Positions 6,858 through 12,376 of a DNA stretch of 12,376 nt are shown piece by piece (position 1 is the stretch's first letter; each line of letters starts with the position of its first letter). The translations under genes and the position numbers were made by a program. The DNA is from G039029935 sp039029935 (GTDB lineage: Bacteria > Chloroflexota > Anaerolineae > Caldilineales > Caldilineaceae). The notes below the pieces were generated by a model. The model did not search any database and was not told the DNA's origin. It was given only the letters and a program-made list of their open reading frames with translations. Location of the stretch: NCBI GenBank assembly GCA_039029935.1, contig JBCCFC010000267.1, forward strand, positions 1 through 12,376, written 5' to 3'.

Positions 6858-7796
6858 ATGAAACTATGGGAAACTATAGGCGGTGCTATCTTTTTGATCC
6901 TCTGTCTATGCATCGGTTTATGGTTCGGTCAACAGTCAGCACCACAGCCTGTTGTTGGTGTTGTTCGCGTTGAAGGGCCAATTGATTTTTTTATGGCGGA
7001 TACACTGATCAAACTTCTTGAATCCGCAGAACAAGATGACGCTGTTGCTGGCGTTGTCCTCGAGATTTTAAGTCCAGGTGGTCTTGCAACCAGTAGCGAA
7101 AGCATTTTTCACAGCATCCTCAAACTGCGTGAAGAAAAACCTGTCATCGCTGTGATCGATGGCTTTGCAGCCAGTGGTGGGTTCTACATCGCCGCTGCCG
7201 CCAATCGCATCTATGCACCTGCAAGTAGTTATGTTGGCAATATTGGTACACGGGGACAACGACCCTCTGATCCACAGTTATCGCCCCAAGAACTGAGCAG
7301 CGGCCCCTACAAAATCAGTGGCGGTAGCAGGTTTGATCGTGTGCGCCAGCTTGATATTGTCAAAAGTGCGTTTGTAGGCAATGTAGTGCATCAACGCGAG
7401 AACGCTGCATTTAACCCGTTGATGGTTGACGCCGAGACGATTGCCGAAGCCCGCATCTACCTTGGCAGCGAAGCTGCTGCACTGGGGCTGATTGATGCTG
7501 CTGGGAGTCGAACAGATGGCATTGAGGCTGTTGCAACCTTGGCAGGGGTTGAAAATTATCGTGTTGTGAATTTGGTCGAATATTTTGACTCGACGCCACA
7601 ACTATACACTATGCTCAATTCAAATCAATCAACACAGGCACATTTGGATATGGATGCAGCGATTCGCAACATGGTTGAGACGGCTCCACCAGACGCCGTC
7701 TTTTTGTTGGATAGCCGCATTCCACTGCCCAGTTTAATGGATGATTCTGCGTTAGATCGTCACCTCTTAAAACTGCGTGGCTGGGAATCCAAATAG
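6858..7796 (+). CDS. S49 family (SppA-like) membrane serine peptidase, 312 aa
   Basis: This is a single-pass membrane peptidase of the signal-peptide-peptidase A type, which cleaves residual signal peptides or membrane-protein fragments with a Ser-Lys dyad. A hydrophobic anchor (about residues 7-24) is followed by a ClpP-like fold: VVGVVRVEGPI, AVAGVVLEILSPGG, VIAVIDGFAASGGFYIAAAAN with nucleophile Ser106, then YVGNIGTRG, SSGPYKISGGSRFDRVRQ with the likely general base Lys152, and IYLGSEAAALGLIDAAGS. The short single-domain length matches Bacillus/archaeal-type SppA rather than the double-length E. coli enzyme. AGGAA (6845-6849) precedes the ATG by 8 nt. About 65 residues beyond the usual domain end (from about 245) are unassigned. 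The large two-domain envelope protein follows 129 nt downstream on the same strand, but a hairpin lies between. Confidence 0.9.
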   Translation: MKLWETIGGAIFLILCLCIGLWFGQQSAPQPVVGVVRVEGPIDFFMADTLIKLLESAEQDDAVAGVVLEILSPGGLATSSESIFHSILKLREEKPVIAVIDGFAASGGFYIAAAANRIYAPASSYVGNIGTRGQRPSDPQLSPQELSSGPYKISGGSRFDRVRQLDIVKSAFVGNVVHQRENAAFNPLMVDAETIAEARIYLGSEAAALGLIDAAGSRTDGIEAVATLAGVENYRVVNLVEYFDSTPQLYTMLNSNQSTQAHLDMDAAIRNMVETAPPDAVFLLDSRIPLPSLMDDSALDRHLLKLRGWESK

Positions 7797-7807
7797 AAAT
7801 TCACGAT

Positions 7808-7852
7808 AGCATTTCAGCCTGTCAACTTGTCAGCGCGTCAGCCTGAAATGCT
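7808..7852 (+). repeat. Inverted repeat with iterated TGAAATGCT word
   Basis: AGCATTTCAG (7808-7817) is the exact inverse of CTGAAATGCT (7843-7852), with a 25-nt loop containing several GTCA words. TGAAATGCT occurs again at 7859-7867, followed by AAATGCTAA. It begins 12 nt after the S49 peptidase stop and could form a terminator-like hairpin, though it has no T-tract. Its stuttered style matches the intergenic sequence at 5680-5730. Confidence 0.45.
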
Positions 7853-7884
7853 GACTCACTGAAATGCTAAAATGCTAATCACAG

Positions 7885-7895
7885 TATACTATACT
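7885..7895 (+). promoter_or_regulatory. Overlapping TATACT boxes, possible promoter
   Basis: Two overlapping TATACT hexamers (7885-7890 and 7890-7895) lie about 30 nt ahead of the start at 7926. No convincing -35 box is found 17 nt upstream of either, so this is a weak call. Confidence 0.3.
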
Positions 7896-7925
7896 TTATT
7901 CTAATCAAAACATAGAGAAATTTAC

Positions 7926-9800
7926 ATGCAAGCAAAATCTGCCCTTCGCTATACAATACTGCTTTTGGTCGGGATCACGCTCGTGGTTGGACCCAGTATT
8001 GTGCGAACATCATTTCTAAATTATGACAAACGTAGCTATACACCGCCAGATATGCCAGAGTTTAGTGCCGCTGCCACGCCAGAACCCACTGTGACACCCA
8101 AGTCGTTGTCCTCTATAGGAGCCGCATCAATAGAACTGTCATCAACAGTGGGGATAACAGAAGAGGTTGATGGTTTGGTTGCGATGCAGCAGAATGCCGT
8201 TACCGCCCGCAGCCTATTCACACTGGCAGAAGAGACCAAACCTGTTCTAGTTGATTTGGCGCATATGAACCGTGTCAGTCGCAGCAGTTTCCAGCCGTTG
8301 GCATCAGCCTTGGCCGATTATGGCATTGGAATGCGATTTTGGTTGCCCCCCAATATTGATCTATTTGAGCTAGAAAGCTTTTTAGATTACCCCGATCAAT
8401 CCAAGGAGTTGAAAGCGCAACTGGACAATGCCAGTGCCCTGGTCGTTGCCAGTCCATTTTTTCTTTGGTCGAACCAAGAGATTGCCGTTGTCGAAGAATT
8501 TCTAGCCAACGGTGGTCGGTTGGTGATTATCAGCGACCCTGATGTGTTTGGCGATCTCGCCCGTGACATCAATAACTTAGCCGAGCCATTTGGCATTGTC
8601 TTTCAGGATGATTACCTCTACGATACCGTTGAAAATGACGGCAACTACACCTTCATTTATCAAGGGGAGTTTGCCGATCAGGCTGCTGACTTTGCCGATA
8701 GCACCATTGCCCTTTATGGTGCGCGTAGTGTGGAAGGCGATATTGAGCCACAAGTTCGCACCAAGAACACGGTCTTGAGCAGCATCCGCAAAGGGCTGAC
8801 CTCATTCACAACGGTTGCCGTCGGCGGTCAAGTGGAAAACGGTAGCCAAGGGCGTGTGTTGGCAATGACTGACTTTGACATGCTAACTGAACCATTTGTG
8901 GATCGCCATGACAATCAGCAGATGGTCCACTTTGTGGCAGACTTTTTGGCCGAGGCACAACAGCCCACGCGTTTGGTTGATTTTCCCACCTATCTAGGCG
9001 AAGAGGTTGCGCTCATTTTTGGCTCGCTGCTCATCAACGAAACCGAGGCTGGCAACACGCCCTCCATCGACACCAATCTGCTGATGCAGAGCGTGAACCT
9101 GCAACAATATGTGGAGAGTACAGGACGGACACTGCGTATCAGCGGGGCTATGCCGTTTACTGTACCACAACAGATTACGACAACTGTCAGCGTGTCTACA
9201 TCCAGATCATTCTCAACAACCGTTGACCAAGACCTTATCTTTTTGATCGACTTTGAAACAGCGGCCAATCAGACCACGATTTTGGGTGAGTTGGGTATGA
9301 GGTTGGAGAGGGAGGAAGTCTATCCAACGCCGACACCGACAGGCACACCGACATCCACACCGACTGAAACGTCTACACCAACCGAGACACCCACAGCAAC
9401 GTCTACGGGGACATCTACACCGACGAAAACTGCTACGTCTATGGCAACGATGACTGCCACGTCTGATGATGCAGAGGATGAGTCTGAGGCAGATGAGTCT
9501 GAGGCAGATGAGTCTGAGGCAGATGAAGTTGTGGAAGAAGATACTGATGACGGGGATGCCAGTGAAGATACAGATATCGACTCATCTGAACCGATCTCGA
9601 GTACAGAGGTGCTGACTGGAACTGTAAGCCCGACCAGTACGTCTACGGCAACTTCTACGAGTACGACAACTTCTACGAGTACGACAACACCAACCAGTAC
9701 TGAGACGCCGACTGAGATACCTACGGAAACGCCTATACCGACAGAGACACCGACTGAAACATCTACACCTACACCAACGATTACGCCTACACCAACATAG
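7926..9800 (+). CDS. Membrane-anchored DUF4350/GATase1-like protein with Pro/Thr linker, ended by an in-frame TAG, 624 aa
   Basis: An N-terminal anchor or uncleaved signal (about residues 9-26) is followed by a short spacer. A Rossmann/GATase1-like domain (about 106-343) follows, resembling the DUF4350/GldG-like group: KPVLVDLAH, ASALVVASPFFLWS, VVEEFLANGGRLVIISDP, GRVLAMTDFDMLTEPF, and FVADFLAEAQ. A second, unassigned domain rich in beta-type sequence covers about 347-465. From 467 to the end comes a PTPTPTGTPTSTPTET-type linker broken by an acidic block (DESEADESEADE, about 515-560). No catalytic triad is evident, so a binding or sensory role is more likely than amidotransferase activity. 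Shine-Dalgarno is weak (AGAGAA). The TAG at 9798-9800 sits inside the Pro/Thr linker, and the same frame stays open for another 427 codons, so this is probably the N-terminal part of one 1051-residue protein. Confidence 0.8.
   Translation: MQAKSALRYTILLLVGITLVVGPSIVRTSFLNYDKRSYTPPDMPEFSAAATPEPTVTPKSLSSIGAASIELSSTVGITEEVDGLVAMQQNAVTARSLFTLAEETKPVLVDLAHMNRVSRSSFQPLASALADYGIGMRFWLPPNIDLFELESFLDYPDQSKELKAQLDNASALVVASPFFLWSNQEIAVVEEFLANGGRLVIISDPDVFGDLARDINNLAEPFGIVFQDDYLYDTVENDGNYTFIYQGEFADQAADFADSTIALYGARSVEGDIEPQVRTKNTVLSSIRKGLTSFTTVAVGGQVENGSQGRVLAMTDFDMLTEPFVDRHDNQQMVHFVADFLAEAQQPTRLVDFPTYLGEEVALIFGSLLINETEAGNTPSIDTNLLMQSVNLQQYVESTGRTLRISGAMPFTVPQQITTTVSVSTSRSFSTTVDQDLIFLIDFETAANQTTILGELGMRLEREEVYPTPTPTGTPTSTPTETSTPTETPTATSTGTSTPTKTATSMATMTATSDDAEDESEADESEADESEADEVVEEDTDDGDASEDTDIDSSEPISSTEVLTGTVSPTSTSTATSTSTTTSTSTTTPTSTETPTEIPTETPIPTETPTETSTPTPTITPTPT
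9480..9524 (+). repeat. Three perfect 15-bp repeats encoding ESEAD
   Basis: Units 9480-9494, 9495-9509 and 9510-9524 are identical (GAGTCTGAGGCAGAT) and make the acidic insert in the Pro/Thr linker. They keep the reading frame and look recently expanded. Confidence 0.9.
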
Positions 9801-9803
9801 ACG

Positions 9804-11084
9804 TTGACGCCTACGCCTGAACCGACGCCGACACCTGTCATTTATTTTTATCTGATTATGGATGATGGTGTCCGCCTGTTGGCCGATGAAACAATTCTGA
9901 TTCTGCAATATGAACGGCCTGTTAATGTCGATGAAGAAGCGCAGAATCAGCGTACTCAGGATACACAACGGGTTGTCACCGTGATGGGGCCGAATGACGA
10001 AAGTATTCAAAAGGGTATTGAGCGTTTGCTGGAACAGGACTATGAAGATTGTCTGGTGACAGATATTCGTATCCTCTGTCCCTATGAGAATAAACAAAAG
10101 TCGAAGGAGAGTGACGAAAAATCTGGCTCAGATGCTAAATCGACACCGACTAGAACGCCAACCAAGACACCGACCAAAGCAGCGGATGATGAGTCTAAGG
10201 CAACGTCAACGCCTGCGCCAGATGGGACAGACCCAGATGAGGCTGACCCGACTGACACCCCAAGCGATGAGCCGAATGGGGGGGATGAAGGGCCAAGTGA
10301 TGAACCATCAGACGAACCAGCAGAGGACCCTGATTCTGAGCCGACAGAGGACCCTGATTCTGAGCCGACAGAGGACCCTGACTCTGAGCCAAATGAACCT
10401 GAGCCCACTGCGACCCCTGACCCGGATGATGAGCCTCTGCCAGATGCCGAGGTGCTGATTATTGATGACGATACACGCGCAACCGATGATGAGTCAGTGG
10501 AGGCTGAAACCTATGAGGCGGTCTTGGGGCTATATGGTCATGAGGCCGATACATGGCAGATTACGGAAGATGGGATTGTGACACATGCCCTCATGGAACC
10601 CTATCGCTGGGTGATCTGGAGTGCGGGTGGCTATGAAAAGGGAGGGCCGTCTATCCTTGACTTGGAGGCATTACTCGATTACATTGGCGAAGGGGGTCGC
10701 CTCACCATCAGCAGCCCAAATCCATTCTTTGGGCAGAGTGGCGAACCGCCATCGACAATTGCGGATGTCGCTGTGACCAATGTGATTCCTGAGCTAGTCG
10801 TCGGTTTACCCGTTGAGGACTTAATTATGCTGGCGTCTGACCTCCCCACCATTTCCCCGTTAGACTTTGACCCAGACGGCGAAACCGAACCGGATATTGT
10901 CTTAAAGCGTGGTCCAGACAGCGAGCACCCGGATTCACCGTTGATGTTTGTGTTGACGGATGAAGAGGACGACGAGCCAATGGGTGCACGGCTCATGATT
11001 TTGGGCATGTCTGTGGAATGGTTGCCTGATGAAGAGAGTGTGCAGTTGATTCAGAATATGGCGGATTGGATGCTGGGGGAATAG
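9804..11084 (+). CDS. Downstream half of the same frame: unassigned domain, acidic/Pro linker and C-terminal GATase1-like domain
   Basis: The frame continues directly from the upstream gene after its TAG; the nominal start here is a TTG with no ribosome-binding site, so independent translation is doubtful. After the end of the Pro/Thr linker (TPTPEPTPTPV) comes an unrecognised globular segment, about residues 12-97 (YFYLIMDDGVRLL to DIRILCPYE, with two Cys). A highly acidic Pro/Asp/Glu linker follows (about 98-213, including DPDSEPTE repeats), then a second Rossmann/GATase1-like domain (about 214-426): AEVLIIDDD, YEAVLGLYGHEADTW, YRWVIWSAGGYEKGG, LEALLDYIGEGGRLTISSPN, GARLMILGMSVEWL. The last domain resembles those found in extracellular Chloroflexota proteins that carry IDDD and GGGRL motifs. 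Either the C-terminal part of a full-length protein is lost to a nonsense mutation, or it is made by readthrough. Confidence 0.65.
   Translation: MTPTPEPTPTPVIYFYLIMDDGVRLLADETILILQYERPVNVDEEAQNQRTQDTQRVVTVMGPNDESIQKGIERLLEQDYEDCLVTDIRILCPYENKQKSKESDEKSGSDAKSTPTRTPTKTPTKAADDESKATSTPAPDGTDPDEADPTDTPSDEPNGGDEGPSDEPSDEPAEDPDSEPTEDPDSEPTEDPDSEPNEPEPTATPDPDDEPLPDAEVLIIDDDTRATDDESVEAETYEAVLGLYGHEADTWQITEDGIVTHALMEPYRWVIWSAGGYEKGGPSILDLEALLDYIGEGGRLTISSPNPFFGQSGEPPSTIADVAVTNVIPELVVGLPVEDLIMLASDLPTISPLDFDPDGETEPDIVLKRGPDSEHPDSPLMFVLTDEEDDEPMGARLMILGMSVEWLPDEESVQLIQNMADWMLGE
10323..10394 (+). repeat. Three 24-bp repeats encoding EDPDSEPT
   Basis: Units 10323-10346 and 10347-10370 are identical; 10371-10394 differs at a few positions near its end (EDPDSEPN). 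They form part of the acidic linker before the C-terminal domain. Confidence 0.85.
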
Positions 11085-11104
11085 TTGGTAGCCTATCGGT
11101 TCAG

Positions 11105-11335
11105 TCAATTGAGGATCGTAGAGAGAAGACCGACTTTTGCCAAAAGTCGGTCTTCTATACTCTTCTCTAGCAATTCTGGACCACGATCCATCAGGTAATC
11201 TTCGTCAAATTGCTCTAATGTATAAGCCATATGTACCCCCTCTTGGTTATACAGCTTAAAAAGCAAGTCGAGCGCTGAACTCATTCCCCGACGTTTTGTT
11301 TCAAAGTGTTTCGTACCAAACGCAATGTTTAACAC
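11105..11335 (-). CDS. Small uncharacterised protein or gene fragment, up to 76 aa
   Basis: This is a minus-strand frame starting at a GTG, with an internal Met that gives MAYTLEQFDEDYLMDRGPELLEK as a more protein-like start at about residue 36. The tail (LLEKSIEDRLL) is vaguely like the C-terminal tails of PD-(D/E)XK or Rpn-type proteins that continue with PEERLKGL units, which suggests a truncated relic; that resemblance is weak. Its last residues are encoded inside the hairpin at 11124-11156, unusual for an intact gene. It converges with the large gene ending at 11084. Confidence 0.35.
   Translation of the reverse strand: MLNIAFGTKHFETKRRGMSSALDLLFKLYNQEGVHMAYTLEQFDEDYLMDRGPELLEKSIEDRLLAKVGLLSTILN
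11124..11156. terminator. Perfect 16-bp inverted repeat, probable terminator
   Basis: Positions 11124-11139 are fully complementary to 11141-11156 around one central base; the working loop would be about 5 nt. It lies 39 nt after the stop at 11084 and is followed by pyrimidine-rich DNA (TATACTCTTCTCT). It probably ends transcription of the large envelope-protein gene. It also overlaps the 3' part of the minus-strand ORF. Confidence 0.6.
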
Positions 11336-11345
11336 TGTCCATTTG

Positions 11346-11354
11346 TGCTATACT
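11346..11354 (+). promoter_or_regulatory. Extended -10 promoter before the truncated ATPase
   Basis: TG-C-TATACT (TG at 11346-11347, TATACT at 11349-11354) closely resembles the extended -10 element at 6639. No clear -35 box is seen. The leader contains a 9-bp direct repeat, CTGCAACTT, at 11371-11379 and 11387-11395. Confidence 0.45.
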
Positions 11355-11408
11355 TAGAGAAAAAGCATATCTGCAACTTTGCAACCTGCAACTTGAGCTG
11401 GGAGTAGC

Positions 11409-11561
11409 ATGATTAAATTGCCGTATGGCCGACGTGATTTTAATGAGATTATTAGTGAAAACTATTTATATATAGATCGAACCCACCATATCCGATTTGT
11501 CGAAGATTGGGGCAAGGAATTGCTCTTTATGCGCCCGCGTCGCTTTGGTAAGGTGAATTAG
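11409..11561 (+). pseudogene. N-terminal fragment of an AAA-ATPase-like/PD-(D/E)XK (DUF1703-type) protein, 50 aa
   Basis: ATG at 11409 with GGGAG just upstream opens a frame reading IKLPYGRRDFNEIISENYLYIDRT, then LLFMRPRRFGK. This is the classic start of AAA-ATPase-like proteins with a C-terminal PD-(D/E)XK nuclease domain, where RPRRFGKS is the Walker A loop. After the Lys the frame reads Val-Asn-stop (TAG at 11559-11561), and the following DNA has a completely different composition. The rest of the ATPase and the nuclease domain are missing, so this is an interrupted or deleted gene, probably by insertion at about 11552. Such proteins are often multicopy and linked to mobile DNA. Confidence 0.75.
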
Positions 11562-12107
11562 GGGAAAGAATATACCAAAATCAGTGAAGGGTACGGAGAG
11601 AAGCAGGAGAAAGGAGGTAAACTATAAATCAAAGAAAGATGCAATGCATCAAGTAGTAAATGATGAAGAAAGAGGGGGGATGAAAATGTTAAGCGTAGAA
11701 GAAAAATCAAACCAAAACGGTGTGTGTCAAGCGAAATGAGACAAATTCATGAAAAAAAAAAGAGAAGTTTGAAACCCGAGGTCGCCCAGCTGAAAACCAG
11801 AAAACACGGATGAAAATCGCCAATTTCAAACTCGTTAGCGTGTAAAGGTTGTGCTGTAGTATAAAAGCGCAAAATCACGGAAAAAATAAACAAAGGAGTA
11901 AGACCCGCAAATTTTGATAGTAGCTCAAAATGTGCAGCTTGCGCAAGGGCGACGGGCGACCGAGCGAAAGCAAGTGCAGAGAGCAATCCCGCCGCATTTC
12001 TGAGGGTAGCACATTTGGAGCAACAGTCAAGGTCAAGCCCTACGGGTTGCTAGTGGTTGGGGGCTTAAAGCTCCCTCACAAAAGCAAGTGGTGTGCGTGA
12101 GCAGTGA
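11562..12107. other. Purine-rich and mobile-element-derived DNA, no intact gene
   Basis: From 11561 to 11760 the plus strand is about three-quarters purine by my count. It contains a consensus-like AAGGAGGT at 11611-11618, a GATGCA/TGCATC palindrome (11638-11650), and a 17-codon mini-ORF at 11686-11739 starting MLSVEE after AGGGGGG. A TGTGTCAAGCGAAATGAGAC stretch from about 11723 has the look of an insertion-sequence end. From 11747 to 12050 a minus-strand frame is open (LLSALAFARSPVALAQAAHFELLSKFAGLTPLF) but I recognise no family. A long hairpin lies at 11923-12021. Confidence 0.4.
11923..12021. repeat. Long imperfect hairpin of about 99 nt
   Basis: The outer arms GCTCAAAATGTGC (11923-11935) and GCACATTTGGAGC (12009-12021) pair with one mismatch. 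A second stem inside, GCGACGGG (11949-11956) with CCCGCCGC (11988-11995), also has one mismatch. A self-complementary CTTGCGCAAG (11938-11947) lies between the stems. It may be a structured end of a mobile element or an RNA; no known family was recognised. Confidence 0.4.
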
Positions 12108-12260
12108 CTACTGAGCCGAGGGCAGGAGATTGATACCAACGCGTTCAGGGAGAGGCCGAAGTTGGGGCTGACCATGAACAAATCGCTCAGGATGCTTGTG
12201 ATAAGCCTCATTAAGTACCTGCTGCCGATGCGCAAGCAGGGCTTTCTCATAAAACATGAT
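12108..12260 (-). pseudogene. C-terminal fragment of an IS3-like (rve integrase core) transposase
   Basis: The minus-strand frame ends with KALLAHRQQVLNEAYHKHPERF, then VHGQPQLRPLPERVGINLLP and a stop at 12108-12110. This matches the conserved tail of DDE/rve transposases of the IS3/IS481 type (ALLAxRQxVLxxAYxxHPERFV...LPxxVWINPP), with the usual Trp and one Pro replaced. The frame stays open to 12362, but its upstream residues (about 12260-12362, hydrophobic SLIALTFSLAFFANIMF) do not resemble the transposase, and another frame looks coding there. The catalytic DDE part is absent from the window, so this is a remnant, or it is frameshifted. Confidence 0.6.
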
Positions 12261-12376
12261 ATTGGCGAAGAAAGCGAGAGAAAAGGTCAGGGCAATCAGA
12301 GAAAGTCTCAATGGCGGCTTTGAAGTTGGGAATCCCCCCACGTTGTAAAAGACGGATAGCAAAGGTACGGATGGAA
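12247..12376 (-). CDS. Partial minus-strand coding frame at the window edge
   Basis: From the right edge a frame reads SIRTFAIRLLQRGGIPNFKAA, then IETFSDCPDLFSRFLRQYHVL, and stops at 12247-12249. Its residue mix and codons look more protein-like than the overlapping frame of the transposase fragment. It may be the end of a separate gene abutting the IS remnant, or the same transposase before a frameshift near 12255. I do not recognise the family, and it continues beyond the window. Confidence 0.35.
   Translation of the reverse strand, partial: SIRTFAIRLLQRGGIPNFKAAIETFSDCPDLFSRFLRQYHVL

Noticed and set aside
9798..9800. Genome-wide recoding of TAG as a sense codon
   Set aside because: The PhyH, SppA-like and large-gene frames in this window end at TAG in the expected places, so TAG acts as a normal stop.
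9320..9841. Minus-strand Val/Gly/Ser-rich ORF
   Set aside because: It is a shadow of the Pro/Thr linker codons (ACN/CCN) on the other strand, with no start signals of its own.
11747..11986. 79-codon minus-strand ORF as a gene
   Set aside because: It has no ribosome-binding site or recognisable family and overlaps the long hairpin; described only as part of the mobile-derived region.
12065..12250. 61-codon minus-strand ORF overlapping the transposase tail
   Set aside because: It is an out-of-frame shadow of the HPERF-containing transposase fragment.

Overview
The window looks like an accessory stretch of a mid-GC, free-living bacterial chromosome. I favour a member of the Chloroflexota (Anaerolineae-like). 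The reasons are the very long Pro/Thr linkers joining extracellular-type domains, a Uma2-family protein with a repetitive RAEQERI coiled coil, AAA-ATPase/PD-(D/E)XK fragments, and short palindromic intergenic repeats. This is inference from gene style, not from a marker gene; no rRNA, tRNA or CRISPR array is visible.

Layout. Positions 1-642 hold no convincing gene: a REP-like palindrome, a perfect 18-bp terminator hairpin, and a good sigma70-type promoter with a duplicated -10 segment. Positions 643-3620 are two type I (formylglycine) sulfatases joined by an ATGA stop/start overlap. Positions 3628-5677 form a second likely unit: a TTGACA-N17-CATAAT promoter, a Uma2-family nuclease-like protein whose ribosome-binding site and GTG start lie in a dispersed repeat, and a phytanoyl-CoA-dioxygenase-type Fe(II)/2-oxoglutarate enzyme. 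A hairpin separates this from the convergent yaaA gene (minus strand, 5735-6568). After a 289-nt gap come an S49 (SppA-like) membrane peptidase (6858-7796) and a very long reading frame (7926-11084). That frame encodes two Rossmann/GATase1-like domains separated by Pro/Thr-rich and acidic linkers, and it is cut by a single in-frame TAG at 9798-9800.

The right end (11105-12376) is decayed mobile or accessory DNA. It holds a short minus-strand ORF, an AAA-ATPase gene truncated exactly at its Walker A motif, a strongly purine-rich stretch, an IS-end-like sequence, a long imperfect hairpin, and the C-terminal part of an IS3-like transposase with a second overlapping coding frame at the edge.

Working together: the sulfatase pair is clearly co-translated and probably removes sulfate from related small or oligomeric sulfate esters inside the cell, since neither protein has a signal peptide. 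The PhyH-type dioxygenase next door may act on a related substrate, but it has its own promoter region. The SppA-like peptidase and the two-domain protein both start with a membrane segment, are co-oriented and 129 nt apart, and could share a cell-envelope role. The most unusual item is the in-frame amber codon within otherwise continuous coding sequence.
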